From NCBI GenBank assembly GCA_949775045.1, contig OX459098.1:12648707-12712706 (forward strand): a DNA stretch of 64,000 nucleotides, read 5' to 3'. Position 1 is the first letter of the stretch. The number at the start of each line of letters is the position of its first letter. The notes beneath the pieces are model-generated. The model was not told where the DNA came from. It worked only from the letters and a program-made list of their open reading frames with translations, and ran no database searches. Origin of the DNA: Metridium senile. Taxonomy: Eukaryota; Cnidaria; Anthozoa; Actiniaria; Metridiidae. This document shows positions 23,421 through 34,995 of this stretch, one piece after another. The position numbers and the translations under genes were made by a program.

Positions 23421-23560
23421 CGATATAGGTAATATAATGAAATTTGTAACACTGTAAAAATTGCTGACTTAACTTTACTGACGTTTCGAGCTTTAGCCCT
23501 TCGACGTTTATATCAAACACCGACGCAGCCTATACTAGTTTACTCGCTAGTTTCCGTTAA
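23421..23560 (-). repeat. Hammerhead-type retroelement tail, remnant
   Basis: The minus strand contains GTCGAAGGGCTAAAGCTCGAAACGTCAGTAAAG: the helix II loop and GAAAC core strand of a hammerhead whose CTGATGA strand has decayed to AACGTCGA. It is joined to ATCAAACACCGACGCAGCCT on the plus strand. Relatives are at 25576, 29965, 31110 and 48409. Confidence 0.5.
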
Positions 23561-25231
23561 TATATTTAACAATAAATAGTTTTTATCTATTTTGAAGGAC
23601 TATCTTTACAATATTAATAGCCGTTAAAATTATTCAACGAGCAAAAAATGTTTTTGCTTGTTTTTGTATTTTATATTTCGCAATTATGATATTATTTGGG
23701 TTAATTTAAAACTTGAATGTTTTGTATTTGATTCATCTGTTTGATAAATGCATATTTTGTGTTGAAATATGGTATTAATTCAAAACAATGGGTTGAAAAA
23801 ATGTAAACTTACTTTGTCAATTCTGAGCGTTTTTCTCTTTGATAGTTATCAGATTGTTAAAATATCAAATGAAATATCAACTTGTTCCAATTTTTATTTG
23901 AATCCTTAATTTGTAACTTCGTCTTTGGATTTAATAGTTATTATTAACTAGCTATGTCAAATGATGTTTTTACATAATTTTCGTTTCCTTTATCTTCTCT
24001 TTGTGTTCCTTAAATAAGCAATTTGTTAATTTGTTATTTAACTTACTTTGTTCTTCTCTCTATTTATTCCTTTCTTTCTTTCTATCTCTAACTTTCTTTC
24101 CTTCTTTCATGCCCTGAATAAAATATTTCTAACTGAGTTTAATAATTTCTAATTGGTTTCTTCGATTAATTTTAGCATTAGGTATGTTTAATCTAGTTAA
24201 TTGTACAAATTTAGAAATAAAACGTTCCGACTTGTCATTAACAGTGGCCAAATAAAATTGATCGGCTCGAACAAAAGAGAAGCCATTACCAAATGTACCG
24301 AAATTAAGAAACAAAATACGACCATTACCAACTGAAAAATTGAATTAAGAAGCAAGCTTTCGTTTTAATCAAATCAAAGCCCATTACAACATGTGCCTTT
24401 GTGGACCATCCATCAGTTGATCCGGTTCAAAGTCGGAGGCTTTTTAAGTGTGCTTATGAATTTTAGCTGCAAAGATGTTTCCAGGACAATGAGCAATTGT
24501 CAGTGTAGTACTTCAGGTTGATTCGGGTTATACTCAAACTATCGAAAACGATTTACTGAAGTAGCGTTTCAAATCTTAAATGGACGTCATTGTTGTTATA
24601 TATGTATCAATAGATTGAAACTAAACGTGGCGACGTTTTAACACCAACTTAAGTTGAAAACTGACGAAGCATTTGAGCTCATTTCGCACGGTTATGAATA
24701 GTTGAAATCATTTAAAGATATATAAAGGACACAATTTCACCTCGAAATACACGTTTTTTTTAAAAACAAACTAAATCAAACAACAGAAGAAAATACAAAA
24801 GAAGTTATTTGGAATATATTTTAGCATTGATGAATTAGTTCACATGAAAAAGGCGAGACATTTTGAGGTTCTGACAGCGCGCTTTCCATCAAGCAAAAAG
24901 TTGACAGAATCGTTTTTTTTTTATATTCAAGCCCTTTTTGATGAATTGAAGATCGATAATTTCAGCAGACCATCCGCTTTAAGTGTTAATTTTCTCTTGT
25001 GCTACTTTTCACGATTTAAATACACAGAAAATACTAAAATGAAAGACTTACTACAAGAACAAGTGCCAAGTACGTCATTTTAGTCAAGAACAAACGACTT
25101 TTAAAAGGAAACGACACTTTTAGCCCTAGAGTTCATTGGAGAAAGCATGCTATGAATAGCACGTGGAACTTTCGAAAATACTCGAAAAACATGAAATTGA
25201 ACTAGTAGGATTTCCTTTATTCAAAAGAAAG

Positions 25232-25262
<31 letters not shown>

Positions 25263-25575
25263 TTGGCGAAGAGTATATAAAAGAGAAGTGAAAAGAATAA
25301 AAGTGTTTTCCTCTTGAAAATGTTGAAGTATATAAATATTAGCACAACAATAATAGAAACAAACAACTTTATAGTATTACATTCAAAAAACTGAAAACAG
25401 CTAAAAAACATTTTTGTTGTATAATAAAGACGCCGATATATATAAGCAAACGTAACAACACAAAAAGTAGCAACACAAAAAAATGTTTCGCCTTCTTGTG
25501 AACCGTGCAAAAAAAAAAAAGTAAGCAAGAATGAAATTATTAAGGATGTATTTGATGCACAGCTATCAAGTTTTT
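23561..25575. other. Intergenic, no convincing gene
   Basis: AT-rich, with TTTCTTTC stretches at 24065-24110 and an (AAT)n run at 25230-25262. A 79-codon ORF at 24844-25083 (MKKARHFEVLTARFPSSKK...) has ordinary composition but no signal peptide, partner exon or recognised domain; I leave it as an unsupported ORF. Confidence 0.35.
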
Positions 25576-25756
25576 AAACGATAGGTAATATAATGAATTT
25601 TTTTTTACTACACCGAAGGGCTAAAGCTCGAAACGTCACTAAAGTTAAATCAACATATTTTTCACGGTGTTACAAATTTCCGTATATTACTTATCGTTTT
25701 TATCAAACACCGACGCAGCCTAAACTAGTTTTCTCGCTAGTTTCCATTTATATTAA
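25576..25756 (+). repeat. Hammerhead-type retroelement tail, nearly full remnant
   Basis: Bounded by AAACGATAGGTAATATAATG and its inverse (ATTACTTATCGTTTTT), it contains CGAAGGGCTAAAGCTCGAAA, CGTCACTAAAGTTAAATCAAC and ACCGACGCAGCCTAAACTAG. It has the core strand GAAAC but CACCGA in place of CTGATGA. Confidence 0.5.
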
Positions 25757-26066
25757 GTTTTTAGTAACGGAAACTGCACGCTTTAATCAAAAAGTCAGTT
25801 AAGCATTTCCTCAAAAACGCGTTGCAGGCTGGTAAAAATGCACGATCGATAATGATAAGGTTACTTCTTCAAACAAAACAAAAAACATCACTTTAACTTT
25901 CACTTGTGTAAATGACTTTGTCAATATCAAAACGCGTCAATGACGAGTCGGCGTCCTTCATTGAGTATCAATCTAATTGGCGAAAATATCTCCTACCAAC
26001 ATATGCTCAGGAAGAATATAGACAGCCAGCCCTCAGAGGAAAAAGGCGACCCCCATACATTATTAC

Positions 26067-26074
26067 TATAAAAG
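26067..26074 (+). promoter_or_regulatory. TATA box of the 26150 gene
   Basis: TATAAAAG lies 83 bp before the ATG. The presumed 5' UTR ends AAGTTATCATTAATCAAC, almost the same as at 36969-36986 before the paralogous gene. Confidence 0.65.
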
Positions 26075-26149
26075 GGACACTTTTAAAACGCTAAGTCATT
26101 TCACAGGGTATCGGCAGCGTAACAGCGAACCAAGTTATCATTAATCAAC

Positions 26150-26362
26150 ATGGTGAAAGCATCAGTTTTGATTCTGTTAGGTTTATTTGTGTTTTTGTTG
26201 GTCACAAGAGTAGAATCTTTTACAAGTAGTTTCGGTCATGAATATAAACAGAAAAGTAGACTAAAGATGAAACCGAACCCTTCAGGGAAAAGATTGACGA
26301 CGACACAAAGCTATAAAACACATATCAAAGGGACAGACGATACAACGAGAATTCATGAACAT
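26150..26362 (+). CDS. Small secreted precursor, exon 1 (71 codons); paralogue of the 36987 gene
   Basis: Residues 1-23 are a signal peptide (VLILLGLFVFLLVTRVESF). The first 48 codons are nearly the same as in the 36987 gene (FTSSFGHEYKQ, LKMKP, GKR). The exon ends CAT|GTAAGT in phase 0; beyond it the frame runs into AT-rich intron-like sequence. The GKR at about 46-48 would be an amidation plus cleavage site if the precursor is processed, which is inference. The second exon was not found with confidence. A possible one is at 29217 (TTCTTTTTTTAACAG, then seven codons and TAG), but no homology supports it. The protein is not recognised. Confidence 0.6.
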
Positions 26363-28209
26363 GTAAGTCGGACAATTTTAATTTTGAAAAATTGTGTGAT
26401 TTTTATTCTTTCATTCATCTATTCAATAATATGGAATTTATAAAGCTAACATTCTATGTTAAATAGAGTTAAAATATTGTTGTAGAGATAGAAAGATAAT
26501 TTCTTTCTTTCTTTCTGTCTTTCTTTCTGCTTGTCTTTCTTTCTCTCTCTCTTTCTTTCCTCCATTCTTTCTTTGTTTACTTTTCTTTCGTGATAGTTTT
26601 TGATTTCTTAGTCTCACTTCTTACACTATTTTTTCATTTGTTTCATTCAATTTTCTCTTTCTTTCTGTTTAAAACTTCATTGAGTTATTAAAGAAAATCG
26701 TTTTGACAGTTAACATAACCAATACTATACAATAAACTACACTAACAAAAAACTGAAAAAGGACGCTCGAAGTATTTCAGAAAACACAAAAATAATTCAA
26801 CACAAAAGGAAACGACAGTGTTCTCCATTTTCCCATCTATTCTCTCCTTTTTGTTGTTGTCCACTTTAAAAATCCACTTTAAAAAAGGCATGTTGACAAC
26901 TGTTTCATCTTAAAACCATCTTTAATTATACCCATTAACTTTCAGTAGTGCGTCGCCCTTTTTTTTTCAATACTTTTTGAAATTGTTTCTTTAATAGGCC
27001 TAATCAAAAGCCAATCCGATCTTGTCGGCTGGCTAATCAGCTTTCGGTTTTAAACTATCAACTCAAGTGTCAGTTCGTCTAACAAAACAACACTTTCAAG
27101 TGCTTTTCCTATTCCGTTTTAGAGTTTAAAAAGCTCTTGATTGACTCAAAAGAAAAGTTTTCGCATCTTCGTAAGGACTATTAAAAACTCAAAATGTCCC
27201 TAAAACAAGAGTGGGAATAGAAGGAACGAATTTAAAGCCTCTTGAGAGATATGGAAGGCCTCTTCAGTTGTTGTCGTCGTTTCCAATTCGCCCAAAACGT
27301 GGATAGTTATTTAAGACTTAAAGCTGGGCGGTAAAATGCATATTTTAAATTATTAAGAACTCCTTTTGAAACATTTCCCTTTCTATATAGCTTTAGTTTT
27401 CGTTCAAATGAACACTGATTTAAACTTTGAAAATACACAGAATATACTTTAGAAATAATTACAAGTTAAAACTTCAGTGGGACAATTTCGAAAGTATAGT
27501 ACGTTTCGTTCAAAACTTGGGCAATACTAGACAAACAATCAAATCGAAAAACTAATATTCAATCGTTAAAAAAAGTAGAGAAAACACACCTTATAAGCCA
27601 CTTTAGGCCGAACAAAATTTCTGCAAATATTCCAGCAGTATCCGGCCTGTCCAAAAGTCGGATAAATTTAGATCGTTATACCCAAAAACACTAAAGAAAA
27701 ACGTGTTTGTGACGAAAGAGTAAAAGGAAGAACAATTTACAGCCACTTTAAAATGAAATTGATTTGAGTCTTTTGTTGTCTCTTGGCGTCCGGTCTTTCC
27801 AAAATTGGGGTAATTTTAGACCATCGGAGCTAAAATAGCGGATGCAAATACAGCGGTTCATCTCAGCTGTTTTGAATTTAAAGAAAACGAATGAAAAAGG
27901 AAGATGTTTGTCAATCGTTATTAGCAATGCAATAAAGGAAGCACTCAGGATAAAATGGAAGGGTCCTTTCACTAGTGATGTGATGAAATGATAACAAATT
28001 CAAAATTCTTGGCTAAAATGAACAGGATATTCGTATTAGTTTATTAATTTTTTTATTCATTTATTCATACCTTCATTTCTTCGTCCATTCATTCATTCAT
28101 CCATCCATCTATTCATTCATTCATTCATTCATTCATTGGTTTGTATGTTCATTTTATCGTTCATTCTTCCCATCCGGTTCACTCAGCCCTTTTTTTTTTG
28201 CCGTTTCAT

Positions 28210-28296
<87 letters not shown>

Positions 28297-28980
28297 CAAT
28301 TCATTCATTCATTCATCCATCCATCTATTCATTGGTTTGTATGTTCATTTTATCGTTCATTCTTCCATTCATTTGTGATTCTGTTCATCCGGTTCACTGA
28401 ATCCTTATTTTTTTTTATTATAACAATGATAAAAAATAATTCATTTATTTATTTCTTGAATATCTATTAGTGTTTTATTCATTTATTCCAACATTGATCC
28501 GCTCGTCTGTTTATCATTAATTCATTTATTTTTTTATCTATTTATTAACTTATCCATTTTACTGGGTATTTCAATTCTCTTTCGTTTAATCAATTTATCT
28601 CATTTATTGCTGAAATGAACAAGCTATCTCAACACAGATGATAAACAGATATAGACGATACACATTCAGCCCACATACAATCTTGATTTAGCGTTTCAAG
28701 TTATCACGGATCAGTTTGATACGCTAGTTTCACGCTGTTCGCGCGCATTAAGGTCACGTTTCTAATGTGCTGAAAGTCACATTAGCTCACATATTCAATA
28801 ACTTAATTATTTGTATGCTTACAAACAATCTTTGGTGAATGAAATTATATCAATCAATCAATCTATTAATAATAATTTATTAAAGTCATAACGTGGGATA
28901 AGGTCGCCCTTGCATCCGAGCCAGATTATTCATCGTGGATATAAGATAAATAGTATATTATTCCTTTGTCTGACGAATGT
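26363..28980. other. Probable intron or intergenic of the 26150 gene
   Basis: It contains TTTCTTTC tracts (26498-26670) and a microsatellite block at 28070-28410. No exon was identified with confidence. The ORF at 27748-27972 (minus) shows no features. Confidence 0.35.
28078..28410 (+). repeat. (AAT)n array between two direct repeats
   Basis: (AAT)~29 at 28209-28294 is flanked by two copies of TTCATCCATCCATCTATTCA...GGTTTGTATGTTCATTTTAT...CGTTCATTCTTCC (28085-28170 and 28310-28370). The poly-Ile and poly-Asn ORFs here are artefacts. Confidence 0.9.
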
Positions 28981-28989
28981 CGAAGGTTT

Positions 28990-29040
28990 GGACCGCGACG
29001 TTTCGACTGCTACTGCTAGTCTTCATCAGGCGATGGGTAG
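28990..29040 (-). ncRNA. Hammerhead-like ribozyme core, well preserved
   Basis: The minus strand reads CCTGATGA (CTGATGA at 29029-29023), then AGACTAGCAGTAGCAGTC able to pair GAC with GUC as helix II, then GAAACGTC. Both invariant core strands are intact. Helix III would be minimal, as in hammerheads of Penelope-like elements. No protein-coding part of a retroelement is recognisable nearby. Confidence 0.55.
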
Positions 29041-29871
29041 ACTGTAATTTTTGATGATTTTTGATGCGCGTGCATGCAATGTACTCCTCAAATTAGCCGT
29101 ATCTGAAATACCGTATGCAATCTTTTAAACAATGCCATTACCATATATGGTATTGTATGTGAGAAGTAACAAAACTGCTTTGATTAGCGCGCGAGATTTT
29201 TTTCTTTTTTTAACAGGTTACGATTGCAACAGAACAATAGGCATATCTTTGGTACGAGTCCACACAAATAGATGGTACAAGAACCACACAACATCGCATA
29301 CTGTCCCCTTGTGATGTTAATAATGGTTAACTATCATTTATTCAGCATGATTCGTACCATTTAAAACCATCAGAGTTTTTGACAAGCTGATCCGGAGGAA
29401 AGGAAAAACAATAATTGTTCCCTTTTGCATATTGTAGTTTTATGCTCAGTGCGTCAATTAAAGTGTAAAACATCCCTTAGTAGGAATGAAATATTGAAAA
29501 CGCAGAGAAAGTCTTAAAACACGAAATCTGATTCACGGCCATGTTGAATGCCGAGTTTAGTCCCCAGTCTTCTTAGCGTGTCTCGTTTCGCGCGGACTAT
29601 ATATACCATCAGTTTAATAAGTAAGACTCGCAATATTGATCGTTATGGATATCATTGTGACACATCGAGTGACAAAGACGTTGCTCCAATTGATTAAACT
29701 TTTCAACAAAATGTCTTCTCAAATGAAGAGATCTTGACCCACGCGGAAGTTGAATATGTTCCTTCTGTAACATGTTTAATATAGTGTAAGATTGTATTAA
29801 ACTTATAGGATATTAATGCCGCTATCTAGTGGAGCACAGTGTATTGGAAGTATCAGTTGCAATATCTATAT

Positions 29872-29909
<38 letters not shown>

Positions 29910-29964
29910 GATGTTGTAATTCAATATTGTTTCAACGATTGTCAGAATAAATGGCGGTTGCAAG
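29041..29964. other. Intergenic, no convincing gene
   Basis: This contains a possible splice acceptor at 29216 and a G-run of about 36 bases at 29874-29909. The ORFs at 29132 and 29829 lack support. Confidence 0.35.
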
Positions 29965-30060
29965 ACCAAAAACAATTGTGGCTAAAGCTCGAAACGTCAG
30001 TAAAGTTAAGTCAACATTAATTTTTACGGTGTTACAAATTTCATTATATTACCTAGCATG
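29965..30060 (+). repeat. Hammerhead-type retroelement tail, 3' part
   Basis: GGCTAAAGCTCGAAACGTCA, then GTAAAGTTAAGTCAACATTA and GGTGTTACAAATTTCATTAT: the same order as at 25610-25690. Confidence 0.5.
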
Positions 30061-30900
30061 AAACACAAAGGATTGTTTTTTTATTCTGCCGGGATTGCTA
30101 AGCATAGTCTGATGAATTTTAAGATCTTCTTCAGTGAACGGGGCTTATATTGTTCAGTAAATTCGTTTTCTTCCACCATAGAGACTCTACCCTGGGTTCC
30201 AGATGCTCTAGAGGGGATTGGGGCGAGACAACGGCGGTATAGAGACTGGAACCCAGGGTATAGAGACTCAAACAATCAATATTTTAAAAAGAACCACAAT
30301 ACCTTTCGGTCGTGTAATCGCCGTTTACTGCATTAACTCCTACGATCTTTCTTAAAACAGGTGTATTTCTACTTATGATGTTGATATCTATAGTCTATGA
30401 CAAACGTGTTGGCACGAATGTGATAATATCATTTTAGCACTGCCTAAATTTGCTACTCCCCCATCCCCACTTGGCAGTGTTAAGGAGTCATTGTTTGGTG
30501 CTTATGCGGTTGACCTATCAATGCACTATCATTTCATTTTTCATACTTTTTAAAATTGTTTATACTTATACCCCTTGGCAATGTTGAGGAGGGAGGCATA
30601 GTTTCATTGGTGCTTATAATGTTGACCTATCAATGCGCTATCATTTCAAACCAACATCGACAATGTGGGGTAAATGTTTTATACTAGTAAAATAGTAGTC
30701 GTTATAAAATACTAACATCGTATCAACTAGTTTTGACAACGATTGTGTAGCTAAAGCTACACACAAACACACCCGACGATTCGTTTTTCTCGAACATGGC
30801 TGGATCACCCTCTGGGAGTTATCGCAGCAAATCAAAGTTTGTTAATTTGAGATAAGAAACACAAACAAAAATATTAAAAACTTCCGCTACATTATCTTGC
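30061..30900. other. Intergenic with a small palindrome
   Basis: ATAGAGACTCTACCCTGGGT at 30178 is inverted at 30240-30272, enclosing a GC-richer loop. Bases 30440-30520 and 30560-30640 are two diverged copies of one another (GGCAATGTTGAGGAG, GTGCTTATAATGTTGACCTA). No gene is seen. Confidence 0.4.
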
Positions 30901-30904
30901 TATC

Positions 30905-31215
30905 TTGCAGTAGGGGTAAAACTAGTGTGGGTGTTTCTAAGAAAACAGTTGGAGTAAAAATGTACGATAACTTTAAAACTAGTGTGGACTGTGTCGGTGT
31001 TTCTAAGGAAACAGTTGGGATAAAAATGTACGATAACTAGCAGTTAAAAACAGTGTGGACTGTGTCAGTGTTTCTAAGGAAAAAGTCGGGGTAAAATTGT
31101 ACGATAACTAGCAGAAAATGGAATTCAAACTAGCGAGTAAACTAGTATAGGCTGCGTCGTTGTTTAGTATAAACGATAGGTTTTAATTTTACTCCATCGA
31201 AGGGCTAAATAGAGT
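30905..31215 (-). repeat. ~60-bp tandem units ending in a hammerhead-tail remnant
   Basis: Three units contain AACTAGTGTGGACTGTGTCG, GTTTCTAAGGAAACAGTTGG and AGTAAAAATGTACGATAACT. The array passes into AACTAGCGAGTAAACTAGTA, GGCTGCGTCG and TCGAAGGGCTAAA (31125-31210), which is the tail seen at 23421 and 25576. The reverse complement matches the 39-bp units at 22255-22845. Confidence 0.6.
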
Positions 31216-31289
31216 GGACTGTGTCGGTGGTCAGTCAAAGGAACTGAACAGGTGGAGTAAAATACAACTAGGACTGAGACTGTGATGCT

Positions 31290-31650
31290 AGGAAACAATA
31301 ATTGTCAGATTGTCAGTTCTGTATATTCTAATACGGAAATGTGAAAAGCTGTTTTTCTGTGCCAAAATGTTTGCAAGAAGTGAATTAGTCAGTGTGGAAA
31401 CAATTTTGTGATAAAATTTAGAAGTTAGATGTGAGTTTTTTCTAATACGGAAATGTGAAAAGCTGTTTAACAGTGGAAACGTTTAAAATGAATTAGTCAG
31501 TGTAGACTGAGTCTATGATTCTAGGAAACAATTTTGTGATTAGCAATTTAGAATGTAGATTGACAGTTTTATTGAATACGAAAATGTGAAAAGCTGTTTA
31601 ACAGTTTTTCTGTGGAAACGTTTGCCACGAAATGAATTAGTCAGTAATTC
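31290..31650 (+). repeat. ~100-bp tandem repeat, three units
   Basis: Units share ACGGAAATGTGAAAAGCTGT, GAATTAGTCAGTGT and GGAAACAATTTTGTGATTAG. Confidence 0.7.
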
Positions 31651-31809
31651 ATATAAACAAGCAGTCAGTTAACGCCCAAGGAAATGAAGAATTCCGGAAT
31701 AATTTTAATTATATGTACTACACATGTAATATTGATTCATAATTACTCTCTATAAAGCAATAACTAAAGTCACGAATACATGAACAAGCAAACTAGTCAG
31801 GCGGATATA

Positions 31810-33249
31810 TAGTAAAACCCCGCGTATAAGAACCTAGATTTTTCCAAGTCAGCCTGAACAGGTTCTTATATAAATGGTGCTTAACTTGAAATCAGGCTAA
31901 CTAGGTTCTATTAGCATCACTCACTTCATCATTACAACACCTTTCTTCCTATTTTATTACATATTATAAAATAACCATTATATAACGCGCGCTCTCATTG
32001 GCTGAAACGTGCAAAAAACCGTGTTTCTATAAGAGCATAGAAACACCGTTTTCAAGCGGAGTTTCGCTTGATTTTTCCGTAAAAATACAAAATCGTGTCG
32101 TCTAATAAAGAAAACAATTTTTTTTTGTCAATTTTGACTTCGACGGCCTTCACCACCTCAGAAGTCACGAACTAAGAAGTCTTTAACACTGTTAAGCTTG
32201 TAAAAATATTAAATCTGAGTTCACAACAATACTCAAAGTAATTCAAATCGCGACAAGAAGATCACAACACTACTTTGTCTACCGTAAAAGCACTTTTAAT
32301 TCCTAAATATGTACAAAGTAAATACAAAAAATCATGTTGATGTCATTGAATTTGCACAATAGCAGAAAAATATACTTCAGCAAAAGCTACACGCTTTATA
32401 ACTTACAGGTACATCAAAACAGAGAAAGTTTTCCTTCGTCTTGCTTCAGTTCTCGGTAAAGTCGTTCGTCAAGCATTCTTTTACTTAAACTCTCCTATTA
32501 AATCTTCTTGAAACCTTACATGCAGCTCAAACGGTCACAGAGTTCCAGAGTTCCACAAATTCAAGTTAGAGTTTCCACTTCAGAAGCGAAATAGGCAGAA
32601 TTTTATCGACTTCAAGATAGACAAAGTAAAGCGTGAACACACGGCTTTGAGCAAAGCACATTTCAGTGAAATTGAAGAGTTTTTGCTCACGATTTCAGCT
32701 AGATTTTAGATTTATCTAATGTAGTTGAACTCTGAAATCCACTTTTAAATCCATGTAAACTTGATCATCGTTTGTTGTGGTCTTTATATTGACATTTTGT
32801 GAAGAATAAAGTCGATTTTTTCATCGCACTGAAAATTATTTTTTGACAAGTTTTGAACCTTACGTTTTTTGCTTGGTACGTCATCATTTGACGACGTTAG
32901 GAGAATTTGTTGTGTGATCAAGGGCATTAAATGCAATTTAGCTTTATATCTTCGTTATGATCTGTTGTTGTTATTTTATAAAAGCATTAGAAGATATTTT
33001 CCGTGTTTCTATTCTCTGTTAGAAACACTTGGGATTGTTGGTAGAACACTCGAAAAGATTTTGAATCACTCGCTTTCAGCTCGTGATTCAAAATCTTTCT
33101 CGTGTTCTCCCAACAATCCCGCGTGTTTCTAACAGAGAATAGAAACACGGAAAATATCTTCTAATGCTTAACAAGTCAATGCTTTTGCACATGGCTCTCT
33201 TTTTACAAAAAAATTTTTTTTTAAGGTTCTTATACGCGGGGTGTTACTG
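31810..33249. mobile_element. 1.44-kb TIR element, TA target site
   Basis: The ends are tAGTAAAACCCCGCGTATAA and the inverse of CAGTAACACCCCGCGTATAA, each flanked by TA (31808-31809 and 33250-33251). A related short element is at 51455-51867. No transposase frame was found. The inside holds a second inverted repeat (32983-33168). TA duplication with CAGTA ends fits a Tc1/mariner-mobilised element. Confidence 0.75.
32983..33168. mobile_element. 186-bp near-perfect palindrome nested in the element
   Basis: AGCATTAGAAGATATTTTCC...GTGTTTCTATTCTCTGTTAG on the left is exactly inverted on the right. The loop is near GATTCAAAATC at 33061-33093. Part of it also occurs at 8270-8310. Confidence 0.7.
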
Positions 33250-33349
33250 TATTGTGTCTACCAGTGATTCTAAGAAAAAAGAAATGAGATGTTTAACCAG
33301 CGGTTAATACAAGACTACTTTTATGTTTTTGATTGAAACAGTTTTTGAT

Positions 33350-33980
33350 TCATAATGCATCGATCTTCTAAGTTGCTTGAGTTACCACTACTCAGATTAT
33401 CGTGTAAGAGACAAACTATGGATGCATCGAATCCTGAGTCATTTAAGTTACCACTATACTAAAACTTTCTCTAGTGAGCAACTGTGGATATATTTACTAT
33501 GCCAGTATATGAAAGTAATCACTACTCCGTCCGTTTTTCACTGGCTGACTAACAGGTCGTTTCATGAGTCACCACTACTCAGCGCCATTTTTAGTGAGCG
33601 TATAACTGTGGATGCATCGATTTACTGTTATTTGAGTAACCACTAGATTGGGTTTTCAGTGACTAACTGTGGATGTATGAATTTACTCTGTTACTCTAAT
33701 CACCACTACTCAGTCGTTTTTAAGTGATTAACTGTGGATGTATCGATTTACTCAGTTATTCTAGTAACCTTTCGTGAACTTGTCGTTTTTCAGTGACTAT
33801 TATATAACTGCATCGATTATCGAGTTGTTTGAGATACCACTACTCAGTCGGCGTTTTTCAGTGACGAACTCAGAACATCGATTTTGGAGTTGTTTGAGGC
33901 TACCACCACTCAGTCGGCGTTTTTCAGTGACAAACTACATCGATTATCGAGTTGTTTGAGTTACCACCACGTTTTTCCAG
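33350..33980 (+). repeat. ~60-bp tandem repeat, about nine diverged units
   Basis: Units share GTGGATGCATCGATTTACTG, TGAGTTACCACTACTCAGTC and GTTTTTCAGTGAC. The ORFs at 33377 and 33774 are within it. Confidence 0.8.
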
Positions 33981-34660
33981 AGTGTTTAACAGTTTAAGGG
34001 TTCCATTTCCTGAGTCAGTTTTAAGTGTTGTCGATAGTTAAAGTATTTTAATACTTAAAAGTGGCACAAGTGAAATTTCAGTTCCTAAATGTCTTTGTTT
34101 AGCCTAATCGTAATGGTTAAAATAGCCCCGGGTGCTGTCGTGGTTGACCAACATTTATTATCCTGTTAGTCGAATGCACCAAGAGTACATATTATACCAC
34201 TTATCGGTGACTTTCTAGAGTCGATTATCGCATGGTCTTAACACGGTCAATTGATTTGAGAAAGCCTATAATCATCTAAAAGAATATAAAAAGGCTTAAC
34301 GATGCAACACCTGTACTATGGGGACCCCTGAAGAGGAATTGCTAACACCGCCACACCGTTACTCATGGGACCCTAGAGGGTAAATAGGAACATTAATGGA
34401 TATATTTAATCAGATACTAACGGAAAAAAAATAAACGCTTCCAACTTCTGTTCAATCTAAAATTAGACATTTCGGAAGCTATTATACCAATTCATGTTTT
34501 CAAACCGCAGGCAAAATGTAATCAGTCATTTCTGGTAGAGATATAGTCCCTTCTGATTGTTAACAACAAAAGCGAGGGCGTTTTTAAAGAATACCGCTCA
34601 TCGCCCATATCATTCTTTACAAATCAGTCAGAGACAACAGAGTCTGTCGATAACCTAACT
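33981..34660. other. Intergenic, no gene seen
   Basis: Nothing recognisable. Confidence 0.3.
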
Positions 34661-34664
34661 GGTG

Positions 34665-34995
34665 TATATTAATAATATAATCACTTTCTTATATAGCGCG
34701 CCCCATTAAATTTACCAACGTTACACGGAAAAAATAGCTAAGAGCCAAATAGAAGTGTTTAGAAAGAAGGCAAGTGTTTGATGTTCCTGAGGTCAACAGA
34801 CAAAGTGTTCCAAAGAAAGGCAGCAGCTACAGAAAAAGATCGAGCACCATAGGTCTCGGTTCGGTATAAACGGCTGTTAATCGTTTGGATGGTCCTGTTC
34901 ACAATAGAGGACGGCGAAATGGTCTTGACTGAAAAATCGTCCGTTTAATAGACCGAATCGAAATATATGGCATCCAGTTTTATTAACTATTGTTC
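34665..34995 (+). repeat. Probable dispersed repeat (TTTCTTATATAGCGCG type)
   Basis: It starts ATAATCACTTTCTTATATAG and includes GTGTTCCAAAGAAAGGCAGC, AGCTACAGAAAAAGATCGAG and CACCATAGGTCTCGGTTCGG. From memory, this order of phrases is typical of a family of interspersed repeats in marine invertebrates; there is no second copy here to prove it. Confidence 0.35.

Noticed and set aside
24844..25083. 79-codon ORF starting MKKARHFEVL
   Set aside because: No signal peptide, domain, splice partner or conserved neighbour; length is within chance for AT-rich DNA with this many frames.
29217..29240. Seven-codon terminal exon for the 26150 gene
   Set aside because: Good acceptor and matching phase, but no homology to the paralogue's exon 2 and no close AATAAA; mentioned only as a possibility.
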